This document shows, piece after piece, positions 12,801-25,430 of a DNA stretch of 64,000 nucleotides (the stretch's first letter is position 1; every line of letters begins with the position of its first letter). The notes under the pieces are model-generated. The model ran no database searches, had not been told where the DNA came from, and saw nothing but the letters and a program-made list of their open reading frames with translations. The translations under genes were made by a program, and so were the position numbers. The stretch comes from Viscum album (taxonomy: Eukaryota > Streptophyta > Magnoliopsida > Santalales > Viscaceae), in assembly GCA_963277665.1 (NCBI GenBank), contig OY728153.1, positions 275,998,250 to 276,062,249 on the forward strand. The letters are read 5' to 3'.

Positions 12801-14230
12801 CACTATATTAACCTTATCATTTATATTTAACTCTTAGTTAAATAGTTTTACATTTACCATGTTACCTTTTATTTTTATATTATATGGTTAATAAACATAA
12901 TATATACTTACAAGATACCCCCAAGTGTTCCATTAATGATACACCTATCATTATATAAATCTTTGGCCTATAATTATATTTTTAGGAATAGAATATGAAT
13001 TAATAATATAATATTTGTTTTAAAAACTCTTTTATGTCAATTTTGACACTATTTAATAATTGTTTTTTGTTAAAGTATTAACAAATTTATTAATTCAAAA
13101 AAAATTAATTTCAGCAATCCTAACATGTAATATTAATCAATAAAATTCGTGTATGTCATAAAAACATTCAAATTATATTTATTTTAACATTTATAATACC
13201 AATTATTTGATTCTTTCATTAATAAGGAAAATACTGCATCATTATTGGGTCATAAATAAATTTAATTATTCAATGTCTAAAAATTATAAATAAAATAAAA
13301 TTATGTAGAAACTCTTTTTAGATTTATAATTAATATTTATAGTCTAAACTATAACATATATAACCTTATGTAAATATTGTTTTTCTAAAAGATATATGCT
13401 TATGTCATTTTTGTATTTACTTTAACTTAATTAATATAAAGTGTCATTATCACTTACAAGTGGATCCATGGGGTCCCAAAATAGACACAAAGAAGACCAT
13501 GGTCAGAAATTTATCAACCAATAGGGTTTGGACACGTTTTAGGGTAATTTATTATTATTATAATATTATTTTTTACCCTTATTTACCGGATTTACCCTAT
13601 AACCACGGTAAATAAAATATTTACCGAAGTAATTATTCAAAATGTCTAAAAATAAAAGTTACCTATTTACACAATTTGAACCTAATTATTCTAAATATGT
13701 AATCCATTTTTATAAATTCATAACACATAAGTGGCAATAATTAATTTTAAATTAATTCCTGTTGTTAAAACGAAAAGCGTGTTTTAAGAGATAATAGCTA
13801 TCAAAAGATTACCACTTGCTTATGTCCAGTTTAAATGTGAATTTTTATCCAATGACCAAAATTTTATTAAATGGTAAAAATATAATCTAATTATACTCTA
13901 AAATCACTCAAGTTCATAATTTATCAGTATTAATTATTTCGATTATAAAAGTTGTTTTTAATTAAAATTTAGTAATTTTCACTATTCATCAAAATATGAA
14001 AGTTATCAAGAAAGTACCAAAAATTCACCCTAAGCTAATTTCAATATTACGAATCCAAAAATGAAGATCATTTTGAAAGATAAAATGTATAAAATTTCAA
14101 AAAGTGGGTATTACTATTCATAATGGCTAGTTTGATTGGTTGTGGTGTGTGTTAGAACTCGAAGTTACGTACATCACACGCTACTGTATTATTCGAAGAG
14201 AAGAGTACCGTGGAAGATTGGGGTGTTACA
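9874..14230 (-). repeat. Element F 5' LTR (right copy)
   Basis: This is the partner of 2934-7292, ending GGGGTGTTACA at 14230 with the duplication TTATT right after. It carries its own copies of the paired GC-rich motif (12081-12113, 12269-12303). If active, transcription of F would have started in this copy on the minus strand. Confidence 0.92.
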
Positions 14231-14235
14231 TTATT
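14231..14235. repeat. Target-site duplication of element F, right copy (TTATT)
   Basis: It is identical to 2929-2933. After it the sequence returns to element A, entering the region before the integrase. Confidence 0.92.
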
Positions 14236-14746
14236 AATAAGGATGAATTTTTTAGGAAAGGACCCGCTACCAAGCAATATCATTGATGTGTATGAGGTCT
14301 TACATATTCATGGACGCGTATGGGTTCTTATAGACATCCAAGAGGAATTGATGTGAGAGTCTCATGATTATAATTTGGAATTACATCATAGTATTAACAA
14401 TATGTATCATGATTTATGTCACGAGTATTAGTGGCTTGGAATGAAAAAAAATATAGGCAGTTTTGTTACTTGGTGATCCACCTGCCAGCAGGTGCAGGGA
14501 GAACACCAGCAACCAATAGAGATTTTATAACCATTGCACATTCTTGAGCGGAAATAGGATGATGTCACTATGGATTTTGTGACTAGCCTACTGATATACC
14601 CTTGAGGCAGTGTTGTAGTATGGGTTCTTGTTGATAATCTCATAAAGTTATCTCACATATTAACTATCACAGAGACCTTATTAGTGGATAATATTGGAAG
14701 ATTTTATTTTTTTGAGATTATACGTATACTCGGGGTCCCTTGTACA
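14236..14746 (+). pseudogene. Element A integrase, N-terminal half (cut by element B)
   Basis: Broken frames give the linker and zinc-binding region, then at about 14565-14745 the start of the DDE core. It has a TMDFVTS stretch carrying the first catalytic Asp, a V-W-V-L-V-D-N segment, a K-L-S-H segment and finally ILGVP. These match the gypsy integrase core up to the point where the family continues with the SDRD motif. The reading stops there because element B is inserted, and it resumes at 45720. Integrase would join the element cDNA to the chromosome. Stops are frequent. Confidence 0.75.
14742..14746. repeat. Presumed target-site duplication of element B, left copy (GTACA)
   Basis: GTACA precedes the TG of the left LTR. 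The counterpart at 45720-45724 is ATACT, three of five bases alike, so the duplication has decayed. The insertion point is backed independently by the interrupted integrase. Confidence 0.55.
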
Positions 14747-17302
14747 TGTAAGAAACCAGGTTTTAATTAAGGGTAAAAATACTTTTTCTTTGTGTTTAAA
14801 TGTCTAATTTCGGCCTAATTTGAGTACCCAATTTGATCACTGGTGTTTCATGGGTGTTTGAGTCTTGTTCGGAGCCCATAAACCAACTTTTGGGTTGAAA
14901 ATATATTAGTGCATGGTTAGTTCAAACCGCGTGGGGTGGGATACATAGTTAGATAAAAACTTATGAGGATGGACAATGGGGAGCTACAAGCTGCACAGTT
15001 AGAACAACCTAGGTGAAATGGGCCACACAAACATACAAGAATTTATTCAATTTTGACAGTGGAGTTGAACATGATCTTTGTACAGTTAGTCAAATTATGT
15101 AGACAAATCATGTGGGTACCCCTTCCTTATAGCTAACCATGCATGATTGGTGCACAATTTTCCCAAACCATGCAACCAAACTGTGCGACCCTATAATTTT
15201 GGTAAAATTACGATTTTACCATAATAAATCTATTAAACCTAAACCTATTTTCACTTTCCTTTTATAGGTAGAAAGGGTTCCATTTTGAATCCTATTTGGA
15301 GGCTATTATAGGATTTGTGGTAACTCCTCCATACGATCTCCAATTCAAGCACCACTCATGTCGTTGGATCTTCATAAGTGAGTACTTGATTCATTTTTAC
15401 CCATTCATAATTCTTCTTCATATTGATGAAAATATTTAGGTGAAAGTTGAGTTTCCCTAATTTGAGTTTCTTCATCCATTCTTCATTTTTCTCCCAATCT
15501 AAGTCGAATCAAGAGTTGATACTAGATAAGCACTCTACTACTGAGCTATGGTATGTGTTTTATAAAATTTCCTTTAGTTTTGGTGATTTATAGGGATAAC
15601 TTCTATTGTTCTGCCCATTGGACTTTTAGGAACATCCCTAGAACTAAATTAATTAATGGAATTATTTAAGTTAGAACCTGTTAGGTATTCTCTTTAGCTT
15701 ACATGAGACTTTTTAGAGGTTGTAGCCCCGAATAAAGGCCACCCATAAAGTTTTCCATGTATTTGCCTTATATTTTTACCTTTTGAAAACCACCCAAGGA
15801 GTGTGTTCTTTATATTTACTAGTAATAATAATCCCATATAAAAATGGAATGAATCAAATGGATTGTTAGGAGATTTTTTTCCTCCCCATTCATGTGATGC
15901 TTGATTAAATCATTTATATTGCATTGAGTTTCTTAATGGTTTATTTGGAAAATATGGAAATGAGTGGGTAAACTCATGTGATATGTTTATATGTAAATTG
16001 TGAACAATTAGTGGGTATAATCACTAGTTTCCTTTGAATTTGAATTGTGATATATGAGTGGGTATCCTCATGTAATGAAATTGAATGTGAATGGTTATAC
16101 GAGTGGGTAGACACATATGGTATGAATTGATTAATGGTATGAAATGGTGAATGATTAATTAGATTCCCTGGATGAATCCCCTTGGATTTTGAATGTGGTA
16201 ATGGAAAACTTAGATAGAGTATTCTCCTTGGGTATTGATTTAATAGGATACCTTGTGCTTTGATAACCCTTGGATCTAGCTTGCTCAGTCTCACATAGGA
16301 AATGTTTAGTTGACATGCACTTTGGACTCTAAACAGTTTTTAACTAAGTTTCCATCATGATGATCATGGGACTCGATGAGGATGCCTTGGTATTATACAC
16401 CTTGGATCCAATACATCAGGGTATGATACTATTTTTATATAACATGACCATGGAATTGTGATATTCTTGGTTTAATAGCTCATCCATGGTTGATATGAAA
16501 CATTGGGATATATGGAAAGGCTATGGTGGTATGGAATGTTTGGATGAACAGAAAGGAAATATTAGTTATTTATGAATTGGTTTTAGATTACTTCTTAGAG
16601 GTGCTTGACCATCTTTTAAAGGGATACTTGAGAGGTTATTTTAGTGTTACTAGTTTAGTAATTTAATGCTATGGGAATCTATACATTTATTTACTGCTTA
16701 CCTAATTTACTTGAACACCACTTAGCTTATATTCCACAACCTATATTTTATAGATATTAGGGTGGTTACCTAATGATATTTTATCTCACACCCTATTTGA
16801 GCTGTCATTGGGTACCCAAATAGACTATTTGTATGTAGTTAGGGACTGGAAAAGGTTCCTAGAGTTCGATTGTTGATTTTGTGTCATGCTTATGAGTAGG
16901 GGAGAATGAGATCGAGCTAAGGCTCATGATTCTATTCGAAGATAGAAATTTTTGGTATTTTTGGTATTATGGATACATGAATTGTAATATACTACTATGT
17001 ACCTATTTTATCTAGTTTTTAGATACATGCATCATTATCATTGTATATGAGACACTTCTTGAATTATTTTTATCTATTCATACTATTTTATATTGTCTTC
17101 ATGTTTATTACTTCCGCTATTAATATGTTATTGATATTAAGTTGTGTTACACTCAATTAAGAGGGAATAGTCTCCCCACAAACACAACCTAGGACCTCAC
17201 TTCTAGCCAACATCCTCTGGAATTTTGGAAGATGTGCTTGATTCCATGTGTCCAACCAGGTTCGGGGAGCTATTGAGTGGAATCTGGGTTCAGGACGTCA
17301 CA
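14747..17302 (+). repeat. Element B 5' LTR
   Basis: It starts TGTAAGAAAC and ends GACGTCACA, 2,556 bp. It matches the 3' LTR (22751-25067 plus 45489-45719, about 2,550 bp in total). It holds the 'accgtg/caaacc' palindromic module at about 14910-15205 and four short repeats with the core GAGTGGGTA at about 15960, 16008, 16055 and 16099. Two open frames inside (14428-14643 overlaps its edge, 15974-16294 lies within) are not genes. Confidence 0.9.
15955..16140. repeat. Four ~46-bp degenerate tandem repeats in the B LTR
   Basis: Units with the core GAGTGGGTAAACTCAT recur at about 15960, 16008, 16055 and 16099. The core is itself an inverted repeat (GAGT..ACTC). The same set is found in the 3' LTR at about 23970-24135. 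Confidence 0.6.
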
Positions 17303-17305
17303 AAG

Positions 17306-17317
17306 TGGTATCATAGG
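17306..17317 (+). other. Element B primer binding site (tRNA-iMet type)
   Basis: TGGTATCATAGG, three bases after the LTR end, matches the TGGTATCAGAGC-type complement of initiator-Met tRNA except near the 3' side. Confidence 0.85.
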
Positions 17318-18090
17318 ATTTTTTGGTTTACTATTTGTAGACAATATAAAGGGATATGACGAAATAATAGTTTGGTAATAATCTATGACTAAGAGTAGCT
17401 AACCCATGTATAAGAAAGTATCAAATTGCCTAAAATAAATTTGTTGTTTCTTGGATTTTTACTATTACAATTGATTTGACTCAATTGTTGGGTGATGCAC
17501 TTGCATTGTGTTATTAATTTTGATACGATTAAGTGTTCTATTTATATTTACACTAGATGAAATTAGGGTATTTCATCTCATGCATCATTTTAGAAACTTT
17601 ATAGGAATCACATGCCATGAATTATGCTATACAATTTAAGATGCATTACTTGTTGCAAGTCGTTGGGATAGGTTCAGTGATATCAATGCCTACTGTTGTG
17701 ATAAAATTTCTAGAATGTGTTATGTTGTGTGTTAGGTGGATCCAATGATTTGTTTCATAAGATTTATGGTCCCTCGTGGATCATAATTTGGTGAATCATT
17801 CAGTTTAACAGTTAAATTAAATTGTGATGTAATTGAAATTAATATTAAATGAAATTGAAATGGAAAATTGAACTTAGAACCGTAGACTTGACCTAGACAC
17901 ATATTTTGAGTGGGAAAGAGGTAGTGTATTAAATTAATTTGTGGAATATTTGTTTATATAGTCCTAGATTTAGGATCCCACTGTGTAATATGACCTGGTT
18001 ATTGGATGGGTTTGACATGTCCTATGCTTTTTAGATGCGATATTTGATGTGTTTATTTTCTGAGGTGTGTGTTTGACATTGTAGTGGCCT
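17318..18090 (+). other. Element B leader, no coding sequence recognised
   Basis: This AT-rich stretch lies between primer site and gag. I find no domain or conserved structure in it; an untranslated leader is expected at this place. Confidence 0.5.
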
Positions 18091-18097
18091 TCCACCA

Positions 18098-19000
18098 TGA
18101 AGACCTTCAGTCATGTGCCAAGAGGGAGGATAAAACCATACTAAAGAGGTGGTAGGCCATGGGATACCAGTGGATCATCCTTTAGTGCCAACTGTGGCAA
18201 CAACTATTGTTTCGGACACAGGTGTTGAGGCAACGCACCACAAGGGGTTTTATCACGTCATGTAGACTTTATAGAGATGACAACATACTACCATATCTAT
18301 GGATGAGCTATGTGGGTGTTATAATAACTGTATCCTACCACATTTTCTAGGGGATGTGGTCCACAGGCTACTGATCTGTGTCTAGAGACTATGCTAAAAA
18401 TCTTTGAGCATATAGAGACACCTCCTGATAGGAGAGCGAAGCTCATGACTTACATTCTTTGTAAAGTTACAAAAATCTAGTGGGATTTTCTAAACAAGGA
18501 TGAAAATATACAGGACATGGTTTTGGAAGATTTAAAAACCAGGTTCAATGACTATTTCTACCCCATGACTTTGTGGGCAGAGCGGGAGAGTTAATTCATG
18601 CACTTGGAGTAGGGCATGATGATGATTATGGAGTACTCGAGATGATTTATATAGTTGTATAATTTTTAACCGACATACCTTACAGATCAGATATAGAGAG
18701 TGATATGATTCATAGAAGGTCTCCTATATTCTTTTGGATCTTAGGTCAATGTGTTCAAATTGACCTATATTATTGAAATTGTGAATTAGGCACTAATTAC
18801 AGAGCAGAACCTAAGGGAAGTTGAGGGCGTAGAGTAGGGAAGTGTTGTGTCTCGACCCAATAGCTCAACTTCCATCGATAGGAAGTGATGTTTAGAGGAT
18901 TATCATGAAATGAGTACCATTTAGGCTGTGAGTTCTGGTATCTCAGTATTCTATCATCATTGTAGAAGAAATGGCCACATGGGGAATCAGTGCGATCGCG
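18098..19000 (+). pseudogene. Element B gag with degenerate zinc knuckle
   Basis: The likely start is the ATG at 18098, after which frames with several stops give the retrotransposon gag domain (ETMLKIFEHIETPPDRRAK from about 18388). A zinc knuckle follows at 18952-18993 reading Y-H-H-C-R-R-N-G-H-M-G-N-Q-C: the C-x2-C-x4-H-x4-C pattern with the first Cys replaced by Tyr. Gag forms the particle and packages the RNA. The start is uncertain because the N-terminus is poorly conserved. Confidence 0.75.
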
Positions 19001-19279
19001 ACCCAGTCGATCACCGAGATTGAGGAAGGATGGGCCATGTAAAATGATTATACAAGACCTTAACTCTAGATGTGAGTGGTAGGGATCAGTTATGACACCA
19101 TTTTTAGAAGAAGGTTTATCAGCTCCATATCAGGTTGGGTGTTAGAGGAGTTTCAGTCAATTAGGCTGAGGTAGTGGTGGTCATGGTAGAGGCATCCAGA
19201 CACCAGTTACACCGAGACATCTGAGTGGGCCTACTCTTGGTAGTGAGGTTCTGTCACATGGCCATGGTTCAAGAAAGAT

Positions 19280-19625
19280 ATTTTCTATGTAGTATACCCC
19301 CATGGAGAAGGGATCCAAACCATCTATAGTGAGAGGTACAATCTTATTATCCTCTACTATTGCATCTGATCTTTTTGATACAGGTGCATCATATAGTTTC
19401 ATATCTGTACCTATGGTGGAAAGACTTGGGTTTGTTATAATTTTTAAGGGAATTATGTTGCTTAAGACTACATTGGGGATCAAAAATATTGATGTACGCA
19501 AGTGCAGGGAGTCCCCCCTTGAGGTTGGTGTGTGTCACTTCATCTAGAATATTTATGTCCTCAACATGAAAGGGTTTGATGTCATACATGGAATGAACTG
19601 GCTAGTAGCTTATCGAAATTATGTT
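19280..19625 (+). pseudogene. Element B aspartic protease
   Basis: The open stretch 19302-19547 contains the intact active-site motif FDTGASYSFIS, with the catalytic Asp codon at 19377. After one stop the same domain goes on with GFDVIHGMNWL, equivalent to the conserved I-L-G-M-D-W-L end. The domain is nearly complete but has stops and so could not give full-length Pol. Overlapping minus-strand frames are shadows. Confidence 0.8.
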
Positions 19626-19779
19626 GACATATATCACTGAAGGTTGAATTTCACTTTACCATAGGGTGTAGTTCATAATCACAAGTGTGAATGGGATGTC
19701 CAAGCGAGCTGATATGGACCAAAAAATCATTTTCTAGGCGGGATGACAACCTAGATCACTAGTTTGTATCCGGATGATT

Positions 19780-20560
19780 AGGGAGTGCGTCTGGAGGACT
19801 TCCCTCCATTGGTAGATCATTTGATGGATGTGTTTTTAGAGAATTGTTTTTGTTTACCTCCTAAGAGAGAGGTTGAGTTCTCAATTGAGCTATTGTTAGA
19901 AGCTACACCAGAATCCATTCCCCATAGGATGGCTATTCTAAGGTTGCAGGAGCTCAAGGGGAATCTAGTGGACTTTTAATAAAAGGGGTTTATTTAACCC
20001 AATACTTCTTTCTGGGGTTTTAAGATAGTTTTGTGAAAAAGGAGGATGGTGCCCTTAGGCTATGCATGGATTTTTAGAAGTTGAACCAGTTGATGATTAA
20101 GAATCAATATCCCTTTCCATAGATAGTTGACTTGTTTGATCTTCTTCGAGGAGCTCAGGTGTTATCAAAAATCAACTTGAGGTCAGGTTATCACCAGGTA
20201 CATGTTCAACCTAAAATAATTGCTCATACAACCTTTCGTAGGAGGTATGGTCGCTATGAGTATCTGGTTATGCTGTTCAGTCTCATGAACATGCCAAATG
20301 TTTTCATGGGATTGATGAACCAAGTCTTCCATCCTTATATGGATTCATTTTTGAAAATTTTCATGCACAATAGCTTGGTATATTCTAATAATTTACAGGA
20401 CTATTCCAAACATCTTGAGATCATTTTGGATACGCTGAGGGAGTAGTAGTTATATGATAATCTCAAAAAAATTCACTTCTGGATGAATCAAATTCACTTC
20501 TTGGGTCATATTATTTCAGAGACAGGAGTATCAATAATCCTAGAGAAGGTGAGAGATGTA
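19780..20560 (+). pseudogene. Element B reverse transcriptase with lost active site
   Basis: Frames 19785-19979 and 20132-20446 give the RT N-terminus, then KKEDGALRLCMDF, a LRGAQVLSKINLRSGYHQV stretch and YEYLVMLFSLMNMPNVF, all characteristic of Ty3/gypsy RT. The catalytic motif, normally F-x-D-D, is FMHN at 20360-20371: both metal-binding Asp residues are gone, so this RT was dead independently of its stops. Downstream HFLGHIISETG marks the end of the RT domain. Confidence 0.85.
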
Positions 20561-20569
20561 TTTTACTGA

Positions 20570-21140
20570 GATAATCCGAAGAAAATCTTTGAAATATAGT
20601 GTTTCTTAGGGTTAATTGGATATTAATTGTGTTTCATATAAAACTTATCACTATTATCAAATCTATTTATGGGATTTACTAAGAAGGGTGTGATGTTTAT
20701 ATGGTCATATACCCATGATATATCCTTTTAGGAGATGAAAATGAGATTGAACTCAACACCATTTTTAAAACATCCAGAGTTGGGAAGAAGCTATAATGTG
20801 TACTATGACGCATCACATATCAGTCATGGAGTAGTGATGATATAGGGGATAGAGTCGTGGTGTATGAGTCTTAAAAGATGAGGACACATTAGAGTAATTA
20901 CCAAATGAAAAATCTTGAGTTAGATACAGTTGTTCATGATTTATGTTGTTGGATACATTACTTTATTGGAGAGCATTTTTTGGTGTATACAGACCACAAA
21001 ATCTTTAAGTACATATTTACATAGTGTGATCTAAATATGAGGTAGCGAAGGTGGGTTGAGTACCTACAATAATTCAATTTCGATCTTTCCTATATGCTTG
21101 GTAAAGGAAATGAATTTTCCAATTCACTGAACATGTGGAA
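20570..21140 (+). pseudogene. Element B RNase H
   Basis: From about 20775 the frame reads RSYNVYYDASHISHGVVM, the first catalytic motif of retrotransposon RNase H, then after stops and a shift a LGEHFLVYTDHK-like part near 20980-21000. The connection region between RT and RNase H (20570-20770) includes a degenerate F-L-G-L-x-G-Y-Y motif. Several stops. Confidence 0.75.
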
Positions 21141-21369
21141 TCATATGCATTCATTGTATAAGTCTAGTAGCAAGTGGTATCTTATGGCTTAATTCTCGGA
21201 GATGCACTTGTAGGTGCAGGATAGTCAGGGGCATACTTTTCTATCATCCTTAGCTGTGACCTCTACACTCATGGATAGATTGAGGATGATACAACTATTT
21301 AATTCAAATGTCCATGTCCTATGAGAGAGTGTGGTAGGTGAGGATCCCCCTCCTAGTTAGACCAATGGC

Positions 21370-22010
21370 AACAATGAGATTCTGTGTTTCAATGGATGTG
21401 TATGGGTTCCAGTGGGAATTTGTGAGGAGTTAATTCTTGAGTTTCATACATAAGCTTCGGCAGTGAATCACAGATTCACCAAGATGTATCATGACTTACA
21501 CTATTAGTAATGGTGGCCAGGTATGAAACATGAGGTATCTAGTTTTATTATGAGGTGTTCCAACTATCATTAGGTGAAGGAAGAACATCAACAACCATCT
21601 TATATTTTATAAAACCTACCTATTCTAGAGTGGAAATGGGAAAATGTCATGATGGATTTTGTGAACGGTTTTCCAAGGTCACCTAGAGATAGAGATATTA
21701 TGTGGGTTGTTGTTGATAGGATAAAAAAGGTTTCTCATTTATTTCCAATCAAGGAGACCTTCAGTATGAATGGGCTTGGGAGGTTGTATATCTGTTATAT
21801 AGTACGACTTCATGGGGTCATGAAGACTATCATTTCAGATAGGGATGCCCACTTTATGTCCCTTTTCTATAAAATTTTATAGTGGGAACTAGGTACATAG
21901 GTTCTTGTGAGCACAATATACCTCCCTCAGACTGATGGGCTGTCAGATCGTAAGATATAGGTTCTTGAGGACATGCTCTGAGCATGAATCCTAGATTTTT
22001 GGGGTGCTTA
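21370..22010 (+). pseudogene. Element B integrase (zinc finger and DDE core)
   Basis: The HHCC zinc finger is visible around 21440-21580 but its CxxC ends C-S-N-Y. The core opens at 21649-21882 with MMDFVNGFPRSPRDRDIMWVVVD, then KETFSMNGLGRLYICYIVRLHG and IISDRDAHFMS, so the first two catalytic Asp residues are present. The third motif reads TDGLSDRK where the family has a Glu before the Arg, so the DDE Glu has become Asp. Stops follow. It shows the full sequence order that element A lost to the insertion of B. Confidence 0.82.
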
Positions 22011-22229
22011 GTAGAGGCATATCCCTCTGGTTGAGTTCACCTACATAAATAGATATTAAGAGAATATACAGATGTAACATTATAAGGGTTTTTATGGTAG
22101 GCCATGCTGATCATCCCTGTTCTAGTTAGAGGCAGGTGATACAACTTTACTTGGACCACATATCGTGCATGAGACTTTTGAGTAATACTAGCTGATTTAG
22201 AAGAAGATGGATACTAAATAGTATCAATA

Positions 22230-22700
22230 GAAATCTTACACCAATTTTTTTAGATGAAATCTATAGTTCAAGAGTGGGGATAAGTTATTTTTACATGTTT
22301 CACTAAGGCTGGGACATTGACGGATCAGGGGATATGGTAATCTTTCACAGTGATGTGTCGGGCCGTTGGAGATTCTAGGTAGATTCAGGATGGTAGCCTA
22401 TCAGTTAAAATTACCTTAAGGGTATCAATCTATGCATGATGTATTCCACATATCTATGATTCATCCCTACCACTCATACCCATATTATGATTTTTAGCTT
22501 GAGGAGTTTGAGTTATAGGTTTATGAATCCTTTGAGGATCTTCCGATTCGTATCATTAACAAGAGAATAAGGGTTCTTCGTGGCCAGTCAGTTCCTCTAG
22601 AATGGGTGATATGGAAACATAACCATTTATAGGACAAGACATGGGACAAAGAGTCCAACCTATATGCTCAGTGGCTGGAGTTATTCTCAGATTAATCTTA
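22230..22700 (+). pseudogene. Element B Pol C-terminus with chromodomain-like segment
   Basis: At about 22425-22690 the frame gives MHDVFHISMIHPY, then EDLPIRIINKRIRVLRGQSVPLEWVIWKH and DKTWDKE, the typical end of chromovirus Pol: the conserved H-x-V-F-H-V-S-x-L link followed by a degenerate chromodomain. Chromodomains steer integration toward heterochromatin in this group. Stops at several points. Confidence 0.75.
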
Positions 22701-22737
22701 ACCACCCATGAGAGGGAAATTTTCGATGAATTTCTTT

Positions 22738-22749
22738 AAGGGAGAAAGA
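22738..22749 (+). other. Element B polypurine tract
   Basis: AAGGGAGAAAGA directly precedes the 3' LTR start at 22751, the usual plus-strand priming site. Confidence 0.85.
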
Positions 22750-25067
22750 TTGTAAGAAACTTAGTTTTTGTTTTAGGTACATATCCTTTTTATTTTGGTT
22801 TAAATGTTTAATAACAGCCTAATGTGAGTTACCAATTTGATCAAAGGTGTTTTCGGGGTTGTCAAGTGCTCTTTTAGAGCCCGAAACCCATCTTTTAGGT
22901 TGAAAATGGCCTGACATAGGGTTAGTCCAAATCACGTGGAGCAAGCCGCATGGTTAGATAAAACCGTGCAAGGATGGATTGTGGGGAGATACATGACACA
23001 TGATTAGAACAAACCATTTTAAATGGGACATATGACCATGTGAGAATGTCTATAATTTTGAAAGTGGATTTTCACTTGGTCTGCACACAGTTAATCAAAC
23101 TGTGCAGACAAATACTGTGTGGGTGACCCTTATCTACAGAGAACCATGCACAGTTGGTGAACATTTTGGCCAAACCATATAGCCGAACCGTGAGACCCTA
23201 TAATTTTGGTTAAATAATAGTTTCCCTTATTAAATCTATTAAACCTAAACCTATTTTCATTTCCACCTACAGATAGAAAGGGATCCATTTTAAAGACTCA
23301 TTGGTGTCTATTATTGGATTTGAGGTAACTCCTATATCTAATATCCAATTCAACTGCCACTCATATCGATGGATCCTCATTAGTGAGTACTCAATTCATT
23401 TTTATCCATTATTAATTATTCTTCCCATAAATGCTGGTATTTAGGTGTAAGATTATTTTCCCTAATTTTAGGTTCTTTGTCCATTCTTCATTTTTCTCAT
23501 AATAAGATTTTAATCACCAGTTTATACTGGATGAGAACCCTACTTTCAATCTACATTAGGTGTTCTAAACATTTTCCTTGTGTTTTGGTGCTTTATATTG
23601 ATAATTATTGTTGTTCCACCTACCAGAATTTCCAGTTCGGCCCTAATACTAAATTGATTAATGGAATTAATTGAATTATAACCTGTTAGGGATTCCCTTT
23701 AGCTTCAATGAGAATTTTTGGAGGTTGTTTCCCTGACCAAAGGCCACCCATCAGGTGTTCCATGTATTCACCTTGTTTTTTCCATTTTGAAAACCACCCA
23801 AGGGGTGTTTTATTGAGCTTATCTTGTAAGAGGAAGGACATATAGAAATTAAATAAATCAAATATATTAGTAGGAGATGGTTTTCTTCCCCTTGAATTTG
23901 ATTCTTGATTAAATAATTTATATTGAACTTGAATTACATAAATGGATTATTTAGAAAATGTGGAAATGATTGGGTAAACTCATGTGATATGTTTATATGT
24001 GAATTATAAACAATAAGTGGGTATACTCATTGGTTTCCTTTGAATTTGAATTGTCATATATGTGTGGGTATCATCATGATATGAATTACAATGTGAATGG
24101 TTATATGAGTGGGTAGACTCATATGGTATGAATTGATTAATGGTATAAAATAGTGAATGATTCCTTAGATGCCTTGAACGACACTCCTTGGATCTTGAAA
24201 ACGATAGTGGGAGACTTGGGTAGAGTATTCTCCTTGGGGTATTGATTCCATGGGATGCCTTACGATTTTCTACCCATTGGATCAGACTTGTTTGAATTCG
24301 GTTGAAATGCTCCTAGGACTCCAACCAGTGCCTAACTGAGTTTCCATAGAGATACTCCTCGAACTCGATGAGGATTAATTGGTCTTCTACACATTGGATC
24401 TAACATTTCATGATTTGAGACACTTTTTTTATATGGCACAACTATGGAATTGTGATATTCTTGGTTGAACAGATCGGTCATGGTTGATATGGAACTTTAT
24501 GATATACGGAAAGGCCATGGTGGTATGACATGTTTGGATGAACGACAAGACCATATTAGTCATTTATGATTTGTTTATAGCTACCTTGTTAGAGGATCTT
24601 GGACATCTTTTGTAGGGTTCCTTGAGAGGCTATTTTAGTGTTATTAGTTTAGTAGTTTCATGACAAGGTAATATTTACTTTTATTTACTACTTACCTTCT
24701 TTACTTTAACACTGCTTATCTAATATTGCACATCCTAAATTTTATATATATATGGGTGGTTACCTACTAATATTGCATCTCACACCCTGTTCGGTCCACC
24801 TTTGGGTACCTAAAAAGACTATTTGGATATAGGTAGAGATTGTGGAAATCACCCACAGTTCAATGGTTGATTTTGTGCCATTATTAGGAGTAGGGGAGAA
24901 AAGGATCATGTTGAGGTTCATGATGCTATTCGAAGATAACAATTTTTTATGTATTTGGTACTTTGTATACATGTATTATACTATACTGATATGTACCTAT
25001 TTTGGATGATTTGTAGAGATATGTATCATAATCATTGTATATGAGACACTTCTAGCATTATTGTTAT

Positions 25068-25092
25068 AACTACTAAAAAATAGGCCTCTGAC
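25068..25092 (+). repeat. CACTA G terminal inverted repeat, left
   Basis: It pairs with 45464-45488 in inverse orientation with 6 mismatches in 25. The initial CACTAC has become AACTAC. Confidence 0.88.
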
Positions 25093-25430
25093 AATGCTAA
25101 AAATGGCCTTTATCTGCACTAGAGAAGCGCTGACTACTAGAGAGAGATTACAAGCTATTTTATTTTTTCATCACTAAAAAAGCACTAATAAATGAGTCCT
25201 TTATTAGTGCTAAAAAAGTGCTGATAAAAGATCTCTTTATCATTGTTTTTTCACACTGATAAAGGGACACTTTATCAATGCTTTTATTTAGTGCTGATAA
25301 AGATCACTTTATCATCATTTTGAAATGTGATGATAAAGGAAACATTTATCAGCTCTTTCAAAAGCGTTGATAAAGGAGTAATTTATAAGCACTTTAAAAA
25401 TCTATAAAAAAGGGGAATAGTAGAGTGTGC
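25093..25430. repeat. CACTA G left subterminal repeats
   Basis: About ten copies of a short motif around AGTGCTGATAAAG or its complement CTTTATCATCACT recur in both orientations. Such subterminal arrays bind the TNPA-type protein in En/Spm elements. The same motif lies at the right end (43926-44095 and 45240-45462). Confidence 0.82.

Larger units (their letters stand above)
2934..14230 (-). mobile_element. Element F: non-autonomous LTR retrotransposon (LARD-like) with 4.36-kb LTRs
   Basis: Two direct repeats, 2934-7292 (4,359 bp) and 9874-14230 (4,357 bp), begin TGTAATGCCC and end GGTGTTAMA. They flank an interior of only 2,581 bp and are bounded by a perfect TTATT duplication. The orientation is minus: the primer binding site lies just left of the right LTR, a polypurine tract just right of the left LTR, and the only coding trace (gag zinc knuckles) reads on the minus strand. 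No protease, RT, RNase H or integrase was seen, so it must have been moved by proteins of another element. It sits in the pol of element A between RNase H and integrase. The LTR copies clearly differ (ten mismatches in the first 73 bases by eye). Confidence 0.92.
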
